64,000 bases of DNA from Candidatus Nitrospira neomarina (GTDB lineage Bacteria; Nitrospirota; Nitrospiria; Nitrospirales; UBA8639), in contig NZ_CP116968.1 of assembly GCF_032051675.1 (NCBI RefSeq), forward strand, positions 3,961,001 to 4,025,000, written 5' to 3'. Positions within the stretch are counted from its first letter, which is position 1. Every line of letters starts with the position of its first letter. The position numbers and the translations under genes are program-made. Below, in pieces: positions 34,598 through 43,747 of this stretch. Under the pieces are notes generated by a model. The model was not told the DNA's origin and ran no database searches. It was given only the letters and a program-made list of their open reading frames with translations.

Positions 34598-35269
34598 ATG
34601 AGCGGATGGGGCATCTTGCTGTGTCTGACTGCTGGATGTGGGTATCAATTCACGGTTGAGGGGCCGGGGCCGGTCATCGGGGGGAGTGCCGACCACGTGG
34701 CGCAAGGCCCGCCGGTTCGTCTGGTCCTTCCTGTGCTTAAAAATAACAGCTTTGAACCAAACCTGGAATTCAAATACACCAGGTACCTTCGCCAGGCCTT
34801 CCAATCGGTCGGAACCGCCGAATTTGTCGATGATGCCTCGGCCGAATTTGTGATGGAAGGCGCGATTCTATCGGTCGGGCTTTCCTCATTAGCCTTTACT
34901 CGCACGCAGACACAAGAAAGCCGGGTTATGGTGAAAGTGTTGTTGAAGGTGAAGGATCGGAAAACTAAGAAAGTCCGATGGTCTCAAATCGGAACCGGTA
35001 CAGCCGAATTTTTTGTGAATGCTACATCCACGTCGGATGCCGAGAGGGGATTGCAATTTAACCGGGTTTTGCAGGACCGGGCGATTGAACAAGCGGGGCA
35101 ACAAGTGGCTGCCGATTTAGCCGATCAATTTTTGGGGGCCAGGGAGCAGGGGGTTTTTGACAGTAATAGAAAGGCGACCATCCCGGATCCGGAATCGGGT
35201 GGTGGTGAATCCCCCGAGATCTCAGCGCCTTACGGAGATCTCATCACTCCAGGGGCTCAATTGCCTTGA
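34598..35269 (+). CDS. lptE: LptE-like LPS-assembly lipoprotein
   Basis: A 223-aa lipoprotein predicted to plug the LptD barrel and place LPS in the outer membrane. Signal peptide with lipobox LTAGC (residues about 14-18), then GYQFTVEG, typical of LptE. VRLVLPVLKNNSFEPNLEFKYTRYLRQAF and ADLADQFL fit the LptE alpha/beta fold. An in-frame TTG at 34544 and GTG at 34586 lie upstream; the ATG gives the best signal peptide. The order leuS-lptE-holA is common in Gram-negative bacteria and supports the name. Confidence 0.85.
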   Translation: MSGWGILLCLTAGCGYQFTVEGPGPVIGGSADHVAQGPPVRLVLPVLKNNSFEPNLEFKYTRYLRQAFQSVGTAEFVDDASAEFVMEGAILSVGLSSLAFTRTQTQESRVMVKVLLKVKDRKTKKVRWSQIGTGTAEFFVNATSTSDAERGLQFNRVLQDRAIEQAGQQVAADLADQFLGAREQGVFDSNRKATIPDPESGGGESPEISAPYGDLITPGAQLP

Positions 35270-35318
35270 TTACCTGAATGGTTTGGCAGGATTGTCTGCT
35301 TCTTGAGGCGTATTCACC

Positions 35319-36410
35319 GTGAAAGTTCATGAACTTCAAAGTCAGATCAACCGGCATGGGTTATCCCCTCTGTATTTGGTGATTGGGGAAGAACCCTATT
35401 TTCGCGATCAGGCCTTGAGCATGCTTCGTGCGGCAGGTCAGGAAAAGGATGCTTCAACGTCATCGGACCATTCAACGGCCCATGATTCCTCTCAGATGTT
35501 TCATGTCGATGTCGTCTATGGCGATGAAACCGATGCGTCCGAGATATTAGCCATTTCGGAAGAGGCCTCGTTTTTTTCATCGAGACGACTCCTCATCATA
35601 AAATGGGCAGATAAACTCTCTGCTCGAGATGGGGAAGCTCTCATGCCCTATTTTCAGGCTCCCAATGAAACGACGACGATGGTCATCACTGCAGGAAAAT
35701 TAGACGGGCGGACGAAATGGGTGCAAGAGCTTAAAAAGCGGGGGACGGTGGTGGAATGCGCCCCCCTATTTGAAGGGCAAAGAGCAGGGTGGGTCACGCA
35801 GCGAGCGCGGGAGTTAGACTTGCAGTTGGAAGACAGTGCCCTCGAGATATTGAAGGATCAGGTTGCCGAAGGGTTGTATGGGACCGCCGGTGAATTAGAA
35901 AAATTGGTGGCATTTATGCCGGAAGGCCATCGAGTTCGGGCACAAGACGTGGAAACGGTCAGAGGAAAACCGCCGGGTATTTCGGTATTTGATTGGTCGG
36001 AAGCCGTTGCGCGAGGGGATCAGGGGCGGGCATTGGATATCGTGGCCAAAAATTTAGAAACCGGCGAAGCACCCTTACGTATGTTGGGTGCCTTTCTGTG
36101 GCAGATGCGGAAGATCTGGAAAACGCACGAGTTGATGCAGGAAGGATATGATGCGGGACAGGCCGCACGCCAAGCAGGTATTCCTCCGTTTCGTGCGCGG
36201 GAATTTATCCAGCAGGTGCAGCGGTGGAAGCAATCCCACCTCCGTGGAGCATGGGAATTATTCGCTCAAGCTGATTCGGCTCTTAAAGGAGGGCGGGCAT
36301 CACGTCCGAAGCTCATCCTGGATGACCTGGTCATCCAACTCTGCCGGGCCACCAAAGCCGGTCAAGGCAACAAGGTCTTAGGTGGCCGCATGAAATCTCA
36401 CAAGGCGTGA
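35319..36410 (+). CDS. holA: DNA polymerase III delta subunit
   Basis: A 363-aa AAA+-like clamp-loader subunit that opens the beta clamp. N-terminus SPLYLVIGEEPYFRDQAL is the family opening; FFSSRRLLIIKWADKL and TTTMVITAGKLDGRTKW follow, then EKLVAFMPEG and DVETVRGKPPGISVFDWSEA. The last third is the collar domain. The start is GTG at 35319 with GAGGCG upstream. It follows lptE by 49 bp in the same transcription unit as leuS. Confidence 0.93.
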   Translation: MKVHELQSQINRHGLSPLYLVIGEEPYFRDQALSMLRAAGQEKDASTSSDHSTAHDSSQMFHVDVVYGDETDASEILAISEEASFFSSRRLLIIKWADKLSARDGEALMPYFQAPNETTTMVITAGKLDGRTKWVQELKKRGTVVECAPLFEGQRAGWVTQRARELDLQLEDSALEILKDQVAEGLYGTAGELEKLVAFMPEGHRVRAQDVETVRGKPPGISVFDWSEAVARGDQGRALDIVAKNLETGEAPLRMLGAFLWQMRKIWKTHELMQEGYDAGQAARQAGIPPFRAREFIQQVQRWKQSHLRGAWELFAQADSALKGGRASRPKLILDDLVIQLCRATKAGQGNKVLGGRMKSHKA

Positions 36411-36434
36411 GAACCCGTAACCCTTTTTACCGTA

Positions 36435-36707
36435 TTATTTGGGTGAGACTGCGTTGACCCGGGATGCGAGACGGGAAACCCAACGAGAGGCGGTGTTCCG
36501 ATGAAGCGTGCCTTTGGTTACGGCTTTATGCAGCTCAGAGGTCGCTTCACGCAAAGAAGCCTTAGCCTCGTCGCCCTTGTTCTCTTTGACCGCTCCATGA
36601 ACTTTCTTGATAAAGGTTCTGACGCGTCGCATGATAGACCGATTGCGTTCTTGTCGCTTCAGAGTTTGACGAGCTGCCTTGATTGCCGATTGATGCCGAT
36701 TTGCCAT
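36435..36707 (-). CDS. rpsT: 30S ribosomal protein S20
   Basis: A 90-aa basic ribosomal protein binding 16S rRNA. MANRHQSAIKAARQTLKRQ is the classic S20 start; RVRTFIKKVHGAV and TKGTLHRNTASRWVSRLA complete the helical bundle. GGAGG lies 7 nt before ATG 36707, preferred to an in-frame ATG at 36746. It converges with holA, 24 bp apart. As in many bacteria S20 and holA are neighbours. Confidence 0.96.
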   Translation of the reverse strand: MANRHQSAIKAARQTLKRQERNRSIMRRVRTFIKKVHGAVKENKGDEAKASLREATSELHKAVTKGTLHRNTASRWVSRLASRVNAVSPK

Positions 36708-36940
36708 ATTTTCCTCCAGAAAAAATCGAAGTGTGTTTTCTAACACAACTTTATGAAAGTGGTCAATTGAACGCGGGGTAAATTGTTGGATGCTTAAAAG
36801 GCTTTATGCCCTTGAAATATGAGGTTCTCTCGAACAATTAGGTCAACGATCCTCGATGGTCGCGATCGGTATGTGGCTTGCGACACCTATGGCCCTCTGA
36901 TAAGATTGCCCTCTTCTTCCGCTCGAAACTCCCATGTGAT

Positions 36941-37018
36941 GGTGGGTGTAGCTCAGTTGGTTAGAGCGCCGGATTGTGGATCCGGAGGTCGCGGGTTCAA
37001 TTCCCGTCACTCACCCCA
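36941..37018 (+). tRNA. tRNA-His (GUG anticodon)
   Basis: GGTGGGTGTAGCTCAGTTGG begins the gene; the anticodon arm is CCGGA-TTGTGGA-TCCGG (anticodon GTG), the T arm is CGGGTTCAATTCCCG, and CCA is encoded. The extra 8th acceptor pair, G-1 with C73, is diagnostic for tRNA-His. Its 3' end is used as an integration site (see the direct repeats). Confidence 0.95.
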
Positions 37019-37022
37019 TTTT
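37003..37022 (+). repeat. attL-like direct repeat in tRNA-His 3' end
   Basis: The 20-bp word CCCGTCACTCACCCCATTTT covers the end of the T arm, the acceptor strand, the CCA and four following bases. It recurs exactly at 39773-39792, as expected for an element that integrated at this tRNA. Confidence 0.75.
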
Positions 37023-37525
37023 TCTTCTTTCCTTTCAATGCCTTGACCGTTTTTCCCCGTTGGGGTTCACCAGGGGTGCAACTGTCGCCCTCTGGTGGCC
37101 CTACCAAGCGGTCCACTTCCAGCACCGCATTTCGTTCCAATTTCTTAATCCAGTGGCCATAGGTATCCACCGTCAATTGGATGCTGGAATGTCACATTTG
37201 CTTTTGGATGTAGACGATATTGGCCCTGTCTTCAATCAAGCGGGTCGCAAGCGTGTGCCGCGGGGATAGAATTCAGAGGTAGGACAACTTTGCCGCCTTC
37301 AACAACGGCTTCCACACGCGATCTCGAAAATTGTTCGAGTGAATCATGGATCCGCTTGGCGTGGTGAAGAGCTATCCATCATGGGTCCGGCCATTCAACA
37401 TCGCTTCCGCTTTTTTGAATCACCAAATAATCCTTTAAGACGGTTATCAGATCTTGCGACAAGTCCACCTTGCGTTTTTGCCGACTTTTCGGCGTGTTCG
37501 ACAACTGTCCGGCTGTAAAATTTCG
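37019..37525 (-). pseudogene. Decayed tyrosine-recombinase integrase (C-terminal part)
   Basis: Reverse-strand fragments in more than one frame translate to the catalytic half of a phage-type integrase: SNTPKSRQKRKVDLSQDLI, NNFRDRVWKPLLKAAKLSYL, then PRHTLATRLIEDRANIVYIQ (the R-H-x-L box), HSSIQLTVDTYGHWIKKLE with the tyrosine nucleophile, and AVLEVDRLVGPPEG. Lesions are a stop after EWPDP, a stop/frameshift after KLSYL, and a TGA in place of the glycine of the L-G-H motif. The N-terminal domain is absent. The 3' end runs into tRNA-His, as in functional integrases at tRNA sites. Confidence 0.82.
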
Positions 37526-38104
37526 GTTTTGTGGTTGAGGTGAAGAGCTATGATTGGATCAGAGGAGAAGGCACTAGGAAGAGCATGGGGTTACCTTCAA
37601 AGACCGGGAATGAAGCACGTTTGCAAGTTTGTAAACGCTTTTTGTTTTATTTTAATTGATAAAAAGACCACCAGGCTTATTAGACCTTTCCCTCACTCCA
37701 AAATTGCAGACCCCCTATCCCTCTTAGCTGAATTAAGATGGAAATTGCCTTTAAAAATTATTTTGGTTAATTGAACTTTTCCTTTTTTTGTGACATCCAA
37801 AAGATAGAGCGCCTACCAGATTTGGAAGAATACTTATTGACCCTCCCCATAGAAAAAACCAAGAGCAAAAAATCTAATGTCATAAGTGTCCGAAAGAGAC
37901 CTGAAGAGGGTCGATTACAGACCAAGAGCGGCAAAGATAGGCAAAGCAGCTAGAATGGGAAAACACAATACAGGATATGGGATCGCCAGTCTTCCAACAA
38001 CTTAGACAATCCCCTTTGCCCGATTCCAAACAAGTAAGTTTTCAGTTGTTCTTTTTCATTGATCTGGCTAGGATAGTCTTACCTCCCGTTTGGTCTGACA
38101 GGGT
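37526..38104. other. AT-rich intergenic region inside the tRNA-His island
   Basis: About 580 bp, visibly richer in A and T than the core genes. Two short open frames (near 37550 and 37771) have no ribosome binding site or protein-like pattern. I see no gene here. Confidence 0.4.
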
Positions 38105-39547
38105 ATGATTCGAGTATCCCTCATTGTGCTTTTGGTTTTAGCTGGCCTCTCCCATGAGGTTAGGTCTGAGAATCCGTCTCCGGCTACGCTTCTGAATGGA
38201 ATCGTCAAAATTCAGGCACAGAATTATCTGACGGGTTCCTCGAAACAGGGGAGTGGCATCATTGTGCAGGTCGATCAAGATGGAGTGGTAATTCTCACGG
38301 CGTCGCATGTGGTCACCGGGGATCCTCATCCCCGCATTGAATTTTACCAGCATGCGGGAAGGATTCATGAGTCGACCGTAGTGCCAGGATCCGAATTGGA
38401 CAATGAGCAGGATGGGTTGGCCTTGCTGCGGGTGTCCCCTTCCGACCGGGTACCGTTTGATATTCAGGTCTTGCCTCTCTCACCCTCCAGTGGTGACCTT
38501 GTCACAGGAGAAGCGGTCTCGGTCTTGAGTCTCCCGCGAGGGGTGAATGATTGGACGGTATTACACGGGAGTCTTGTAGCACGGCGTGGGCGGGAAATAA
38601 TAGTTGATGTACGGGGATCAGAAGGGTCATCCGGCGGGGCTATTGTGCGGGGCGGAAAAATGATCGGCGTGGTTCAGCGACTTGATGAATTTTTGCGGGG
38701 GAATTCTGCACAAAGTGTGCAGGATTTTCTGGTGGGGTTGGGAATCCGTGTGGTGATTCAAATGCTTCCCCCAACCATGACCGGTGCAGATGGTGCACCG
38801 ATGATCCTGGTGCCGGGTGGGGAATTTGTGATGGGATCGGACGATCGTTCCTTCTCAGGTGTTTCGCCCGCCCATCGAGTGTATCTGGATGCCTTTTATA
38901 TGGACCAGTTTGAAGTGACGACGGCACGCTATCACCAATTTATGGAAAAAACTGGCCATGCTCCCCCCCATGATAGATATTGGAAAGTTGGGGGGATTTT
39001 GGGGGTTGGAAAGGTTGCTGCCTCAGAAAAATATCCCCAGCTCCCAGTTGTAAATGTCACATGGGAAGAGGCGGATCAATATTGTCGGTGGGCGGGAAAA
39101 CGCTTGCCCACCGAAGCGGAATGGGAAAAAGCCGCTCGTGGCAATGATGGACGAGCCTATCCTTGGGGCAATGAACCACTGTCTGCGGAACGAACAAGTA
39201 AATTTTTATCGTATGGAGATAGCCCTAATCATTATGAATGGATGAAACCAATTGGCAGTTATCCTGGAGGCAAAAGTCCCTATGGAATCGATGATCTGGC
39301 TGGAAGTGTGAGGGAATGGGTCGCAGATTGGTTTGATGAGCTATATTATGCGGAGAGTCCGAGAAGTAATCCCCAAGGTCCGCTTGTCGGGCGTGCTGGG
39401 ACATTTTCTAGCGGCCATGACAAAGTAGTACGTGGTGGAGATCGTGCTTATGACTTTACGTTCCTTTCTGTGTATCGCCAATATGCCCATGTTAGTCATG
39501 GTTTTAGATGGGACATCGGGTTTCGCTGTGCCCAGAATCCCTCCTAA
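38105..39547 (+). CDS. Secreted fusion of trypsin-like protease and FGE-sulfatase domains
   Basis: A 480-aa exported protein. Signal peptide VSLIVLLVLAGLSHEVRS. Residues about 30-215 form a trypsin-like domain with His in ILTASHVVTG, Asp in NEQDGLALLRV and Ser in GSEGSSGGAIVRGG, so the triad is intact. Residues about 235-480 form a formylglycine-generating-enzyme-like fold: MILVPGGEFVMGSDD, DAFYMDQFEVTTARY, VNVTWEEADQYCRWAGKRLP, EAEWEKAARG and GSVREWVADW. Only one late cysteine remains (GFRCAQN), so true FGE oxidase chemistry is doubtful; a binding role is likely. It is the main cargo of the first att-bounded segment. Confidence 0.88.
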   Translation: MIRVSLIVLLVLAGLSHEVRSENPSPATLLNGIVKIQAQNYLTGSSKQGSGIIVQVDQDGVVILTASHVVTGDPHPRIEFYQHAGRIHESTVVPGSELDNEQDGLALLRVSPSDRVPFDIQVLPLSPSSGDLVTGEAVSVLSLPRGVNDWTVLHGSLVARRGREIIVDVRGSEGSSGGAIVRGGKMIGVVQRLDEFLRGNSAQSVQDFLVGLGIRVVIQMLPPTMTGADGAPMILVPGGEFVMGSDDRSFSGVSPAHRVYLDAFYMDQFEVTTARYHQFMEKTGHAPPHDRYWKVGGILGVGKVAASEKYPQLPVVNVTWEEADQYCRWAGKRLPTEAEWEKAARGNDGRAYPWGNEPLSAERTSKFLSYGDSPNHYEWMKPIGSYPGGKSPYGIDDLAGSVREWVADWFDELYYAESPRSNPQGPLVGRAGTFSSGHDKVVRGGDRAYDFTFLSVYRQYAHVSHGFRWDIGFRCAQNPS

Positions 39548-39962
39548 CCCTTTGGTATTTGGTTTTTTACCCTTTTCCTGTAGACAAAATTGGCGCAGTT
39601 TTTAAATCCCTTCCTACGCTGATGACCCGACTTCAATTTTTTGGGGTTGAATTGGTGTATTTGTTTTGGGGGAAAAAATTAATTTGGTTTAAGAAAGGAC
39701 AAAATTAGGTTGCGGCTGGGCTGCGGAGGTTTCGGACAGATGTCCCTCTTTGCCCCTTACTAAAATTCGAAACCCGTCACTCACCCCATTTTCTCATCTG
39801 CACGTGAACTGGCCACCTTTAACAACCATTCACAAAGCCATGATCCCACCTTATTTTCTCAAGCCTGTATCCACTTTGGGCTGTCGACATACATCTAGTG
39901 ATCCCTCTCCTGGCAAAAAAACGAGATTCCCTCTCGAAATTTCAGCCTTTCTTGCGTCAAGA
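39548..39962. other. Intergenic region carrying the right-hand att-like repeat
   Basis: Nothing coding is apparent. The region contains the second copy of the tRNA-His 3'-end repeat at 39773-39792, preceded by TTCGAAA, which resembles a T-arm. Confidence 0.5.
39773..39792 (+). repeat. attR-like direct repeat of tRNA-His 3' end
   Basis: Exact second copy of CCCGTCACTCACCCCATTTT, 2770 bp from the copy in tRNA-His. The bases just before it (AAATTCGAAA) differ from the tRNA, so only the tRNA end is duplicated. It bounds a segment containing the integrase remnant and the protease/FGE-like gene. Confidence 0.75.
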
Positions 39963-40502
39963 TTACTGCCCAGAAGGGTAGCTATCGATCGGCATCATCA
40001 AGTGGGCATAGGGGGTATCCGCCCACATGACCCAAGGACCGCCGGATTTTGAATTAGTGGGGAATGCCTTTAAAAGTGCTTGATCGGGGAGGAGCATCAT
40101 CATATGGGCTTCTAACCCCTCGACCCAGTCATCGCCTGGCTTGGGCTGGGTTGCAAAGGGATCCGTATTGCTCACAGCAGTATCCCCTTGAAGCATATAT
40201 GCGATTCCTACCCCCGTATACGTGGGATTCTTCTTATTAGTTAAAGCCTCCAGAAGGTTAAGCCATGGATCATTCACACACCAAGGGTCATTTCCGGGTG
40301 TGTCTGGATTATCCGGGAGACACGTCCATCCATTCGTTCCTTCTCGCAAAACGTTCATCTTCCAATCCTTAATGGTGGCATTTTTGGAAATGGAGGCGGG
40401 AGCAGCGCTTTCAGCGCTAGCGATGCCGGTGGATTCTTCCGCAAGTGATAGGCCAGGTATAAAGAAAATGAAACAGAGTGGGAGAGAGCATAAATACTTC
40501 AT
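39963..40502 (-). CDS. Secreted protein of unknown function, 179 aa
   Basis: The signal peptide is MKYLCSLPLCFIFFIPGLSL, cleaved near LAEES. The mature part reads SKNATIKDWKMNVLREGTN, GWTCLPDNPDTPGNDPWC, YTGVGIAYMLQGDTAVSN, HMMMLLPDQALLKAFPT and GGPWVMWADTPYAHLMMP. I believe this pattern belongs to a conserved secreted family of unknown function but cannot name it. AGGAGG lies 6 nt before ATG 40502. It lies between the second and third copies of the att-like sequence and may be cargo of a second small element. Confidence 0.7.
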   Translation of the reverse strand: MKYLCSLPLCFIFFIPGLSLAEESTGIASAESAAPASISKNATIKDWKMNVLREGTNGWTCLPDNPDTPGNDPWCVNDPWLNLLEALTNKKNPTYTGVGIAYMLQGDTAVSNTDPFATQPKPGDDWVEGLEAHMMMLLPDQALLKAFPTNSKSGGPWVMWADTPYAHLMMPIDSYPSGQ

Positions 40503-40586
40503 GAGAACCTCCTGGGTGGATTCGGACCATGAGTTGTTAATGAAATGACCTCCTCTACCAAGCATTTGGAAGCTACTGTTGACCAA

Positions 40587-41437
40587 TAGTTTATTATTGA
40601 GCCAACCCTACTGTAGCTCGCCCAGCATAAGATAAAAGCCCCGTACCTGTCTCCACCATTCTTTGGGTTGCGAACGTTGCGAGCGGGTGTCCCTATTTTG
40701 CCCTTCCTGTCCGCCATGACCTGGCTAATATCCGCTACACACCCCATTTTTCTCTTTTCTACTCAGTATCTTCTGAAATTGGACCGATAGGAGTGCCGGT
40801 AAAAGTGCCGACCTAAAAATCTCTGGCAACCCATGCATAAAAATTTTTAGATTTCTAAATTAATTATTTATCGGTACTTTGACTATATCCCCGATTAAAA
40901 TGTTATTTAATCAGTTGAAGCAACTATTGTTACACGTTTTCATAGCTTGACATTATCAAAAGAACGAGAGACCATTTCGGCCTAAAGGTAATTAAGAAAT
41001 TAACCGCACAGTGATGATAAAAATGATTACTCGAAAAGATCCGATTTTCTTAAGTTGCCTTTAGTCCTTGGAATGGGTACCGGAATGGCGCGGATCCCCC
41101 TGACAACTATCTGCACATATTAGAAAGCGAACCCTTTCCTATTTGCCTCTTTAACGGCGGCAACTTCTCACCACTTATCCGTGTTTATCATTTCGCTATT
41201 CACCAAAGAAGTTTTAATTCTGGATACGTTTTTTTAACTAATCTACTAGATTCCAGGAAGTGATCTCTGAAAAATCCGCTGAATTTCACGAGTTCGATGT
41301 GCGGTTCTATCTAGATCAGAACCCAGGCCTACAAACGGCTTATGGGACCAATTATGTGGCTAGGATTAGGGATTGTTGAATTGTGGAAGTTAAATTTTTC
41401 TTCGCCCTGAATGAATTAAAATTATAAGGAGAACAAT
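40587..41437. other. AT-rich intergenic region
   Basis: About 850 bp with no supportable gene. It begins with the third att-like sequence (40740-40753) and is strongly AT-rich from 40830 on (runs such as TTTTTAGATTTCTAAATTAA), like the following DUF2235 gene. It probably belongs to imported DNA and contains that gene's promoter. Confidence 0.45.
40740..40753 (+). repeat. Third, partial att-like sequence
   Basis: CACCCCATTTTTCT is identical to the tRNA-His 3' end plus seven downstream bases (37012-37025), including five T and CT that the copy at 39773 lacks. The preceding bases, CCGCTACA, resemble CCGTCACT with small changes. It may be the original chromosomal downstream junction. Confidence 0.45.
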
Positions 41438-42706
41438 ATGAAACCTTTTTGGGTTTTTTGTACTATCATTGTTTTCTGCTTCACGGGGTGTGGAGGGTCA
41501 CAAACACATTCTGAATCCTCGGGAGAGGAAATAGGAAATTTTCAGGTTCCGGAAATTATCGAGGCGAACCTGCAAGTCCAAGTTTTCAAAGGAAATCCTA
41601 ATGAAGTAAAAAGTATTTTTGTTTTTTTGGATGGAACGCGAAATAATTCCCAAACCGGAACAAATGTTTGGCGACTGTTTGATTTAATCAAAAGGATCAA
41701 TAATCCTCAAACCACGAGTATTTATATAGAAGGAGTTGGGCTGGATAGTCCGATTTTCGGGGCAGCCATTGGTGGAGGGTTAGAGAGTCGCATTAGACGA
41801 GGTTATGAGTTTATTACAAATCATTATAAGCAGGAAGATGACATATACATTTTTGGATTCAGTAGAGGTGCCCACGCTGCGCGTTCCCTCGCCGGTCTTC
41901 TTTCCTACGCTGGTATTCCAATAATTGATACGGAAAGCAATCAAGGCTCCTCAAAAGTAGGAAATAAGATTATAGAGCTTGTAAAGCGGAGGGCCGAGAA
42001 AGATTTTTTAGAAAAATGGGAAAACTGGAAACCAGGTCAACCGCCTTTACTGACTGAAGAAATCAAACATCAACTTAATTTAAATGTGCAATCCACGGAG
42101 GTAAAATTTTTAGGAGTTTGGGATACAGTCCCAGGTTCTTCTTTTAAAAAATACTTGGATTGCAATGAAAAACGCGGAATTTTTAAAAGATTTTTTTATT
42201 GGTTACCGGGCATCAGTAAAGAAGAGCGATACAAAACTGATTCGTATCCAGCCATTAGACATATTGCCCATGCAGTCTCTTTTGATGAAAAAAGAAGCAA
42301 ATTTTTCCCTCTTCTGCTTTGTCCTGCCATAAATCAAGAATTTACCACTATACAAGAAGTGTGGTTTCCTGGCGCTCATTCTGACGTCGGTGGAGGATAT
42401 GAAGATTCCAGTGAACTCCCAGCCGTTTCACTCAACTGGATGGTGAATAAGCTCTCAGAACATTATCAGTTTAAAACTGATCCTCCGAATTTTGAAGAAA
42501 ATCCACAAGGCTTAGCACATTGGTCTTTTGGCGAAGAGCCAGGAAATTTTATGAGCGATTGCGAGGATCGGCAGCCTCCAGAAGAAGCCCTAATCCATGA
42601 AAGTGTAAACGAGCGACAAAATTCTGTGGGTGGAGTGCCAATTTTAGATAGGGGAAAGCTATTGAAATTGCCTTATCCTATAAAATGTTCCGACATGAAT
42701 TCTTAA
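41438..42706 (+). CDS. DUF2235 lipoprotein, Tle1-like phospholipase/hydrolase
   Basis: A 422-aa alpha/beta-hydrolase-like lipoprotein. Signal peptide with lipobox FTGC (Cys near residue 18). DUF2235 landmarks: SIFVFLDGTRNNSQTGTN, YEFITNHYKQEDDIYIFGFSRGAHAARSLAG with the G-x-S-x-G nucleophile, FLGVWDTVPG, and WFPGAHSDVGGGYEDSS carrying His and Asp. DUF2235 includes type VI secretion phospholipase effectors (Tle1), but no T6SS gene is nearby and a lipoprotein signal is unlike an effector. AGGAG precedes the ATG. The gene is much more AT-rich than the core genes, a sign of transfer. Confidence 0.85.
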   Translation: MKPFWVFCTIIVFCFTGCGGSQTHSESSGEEIGNFQVPEIIEANLQVQVFKGNPNEVKSIFVFLDGTRNNSQTGTNVWRLFDLIKRINNPQTTSIYIEGVGLDSPIFGAAIGGGLESRIRRGYEFITNHYKQEDDIYIFGFSRGAHAARSLAGLLSYAGIPIIDTESNQGSSKVGNKIIELVKRRAEKDFLEKWENWKPGQPPLLTEEIKHQLNLNVQSTEVKFLGVWDTVPGSSFKKYLDCNEKRGIFKRFFYWLPGISKEERYKTDSYPAIRHIAHAVSFDEKRSKFFPLLLCPAINQEFTTIQEVWFPGAHSDVGGGYEDSSELPAVSLNWMVNKLSEHYQFKTDPPNFEENPQGLAHWSFGEEPGNFMSDCEDRQPPEEALIHESVNERQNSVGGVPILDRGKLLKLPYPIKCSDMNS

Positions 42707-43334
42707 TTGTCGGAAATACCATCCTATTCATGGAAAGGACGGATAGGCAGGAAAATAAATTTGGCTTTTTCTCTTAATTATCTTCCCCCAAAAAGAGCTC
42801 AGGACCTATGAATACTTGAACGAGAAAAAGTCTCATGCTGCCTAACCCAATGTCTGGCCCCGATAGGCAAAATAAAAAAGGCCGCGACTTTACTCTAGGT
42901 CTTTATTAAAGTCTCGATTAATATGGAATGCGTTAAGGGTTCTCATCGAAAGTAACGTCAAAATGCGGTCGCCGACTGATTTGGTGTCTTGGTGAATGAC
43001 CACTTTGGGGCCTGCTTTCGCTTGGCCAAACCCCTCCATGATGTCTTTGAAGTGCAAAGGTATCAGCCCCTACCAGCTCCTCCCCCAGGGTATTCGAATG
43101 CTAGGGAAGTTAACCGACTTGTCATTGCGAAACCATTTCGAGGACGCCGATTTTTTTATTTTTTATGCAATTTCTTGCAGGTCTTTCCCAAGCGAACTAG
43201 TGGACAATCTTTGCAAGCATTGGGACCAATAATATGGCCACTACTGTCACAAAACTTAAGGTGTCCAAAGCACTGGGTATGCCGTTTCCTTACCCCCGAG
43301 GACCCGAAAACGGTGGCTTACGGTCTAACCCTTT
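42707..43334. other. Intergenic region between the DUF2235 and small-peptide genes
   Basis: About 630 bp. A 126-codon open frame from 42989 has no ribosome binding site and no recognisable pattern, so I do not call it. No RNA gene is visible. Confidence 0.4.
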
Positions 43335-43529
43335 TCATGATGGGGTGCCCATGCCCTTACCTGGGCTGATAGGCCCCTGATCTACATTGGCCTGGTGCAA
43401 TAAGGCCCCCGAGGGATAATCTTCGTCTTTTCCGATGTATGCAAGACGACCACTACCAAGCGGCCCAATCTCTATACCTGATATATTTGTTTTTTGATCT
43501 GATGTGTTGACCGGCGTGTCAGCGGGCAT
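43335..43529 (-). CDS. Small hypothetical protein, 64 aa
   Basis: A short Gly/Ser/Pro-rich soluble protein (MPADTPVNTSDQKTNISG, IEIGPLGSGRLAYIGKDEDY, GALLHQANVDQGPISPGKG) without cysteines or membrane segments. The reason to call it is GGGGAGAG placed 6 nt before the ATG and a composition that looks protein-like rather than random. Family unknown. It is divergent from the DAB operon, 218 bp away. Confidence 0.45.
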   Translation of the reverse strand: MPADTPVNTSDQKTNISGIEIGPLGSGRLAYIGKDEDYPSGALLHQANVDQGPISPGKGMGTPS

Positions 43530-43747
43530 GATTTTCTCTCCCCAATGGCACCAAGGTATGAGAACCCGAAAGGCCCATGAGTTGGGTCTAACACATTATT
43601 GCTTATTGCAACATCAATCGTTAAGTAATGGCATTAGGCTTGATCGGAACCGGACACGATATTAATTACAGGAATTTCCGTCTCGGCGATTGTGCTATCG
43701 GGATATTCCCGATGCCGCCTCGCTTCTGAGATTGTGGTTGGTTTCCT

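Noticed and set aside
42989-43369. 126-codon frame on the plus strand
   Set aside because: No ribosome binding site, no recognisable pattern, and it runs over the 3' end of a better-supported small gene on the other strand.
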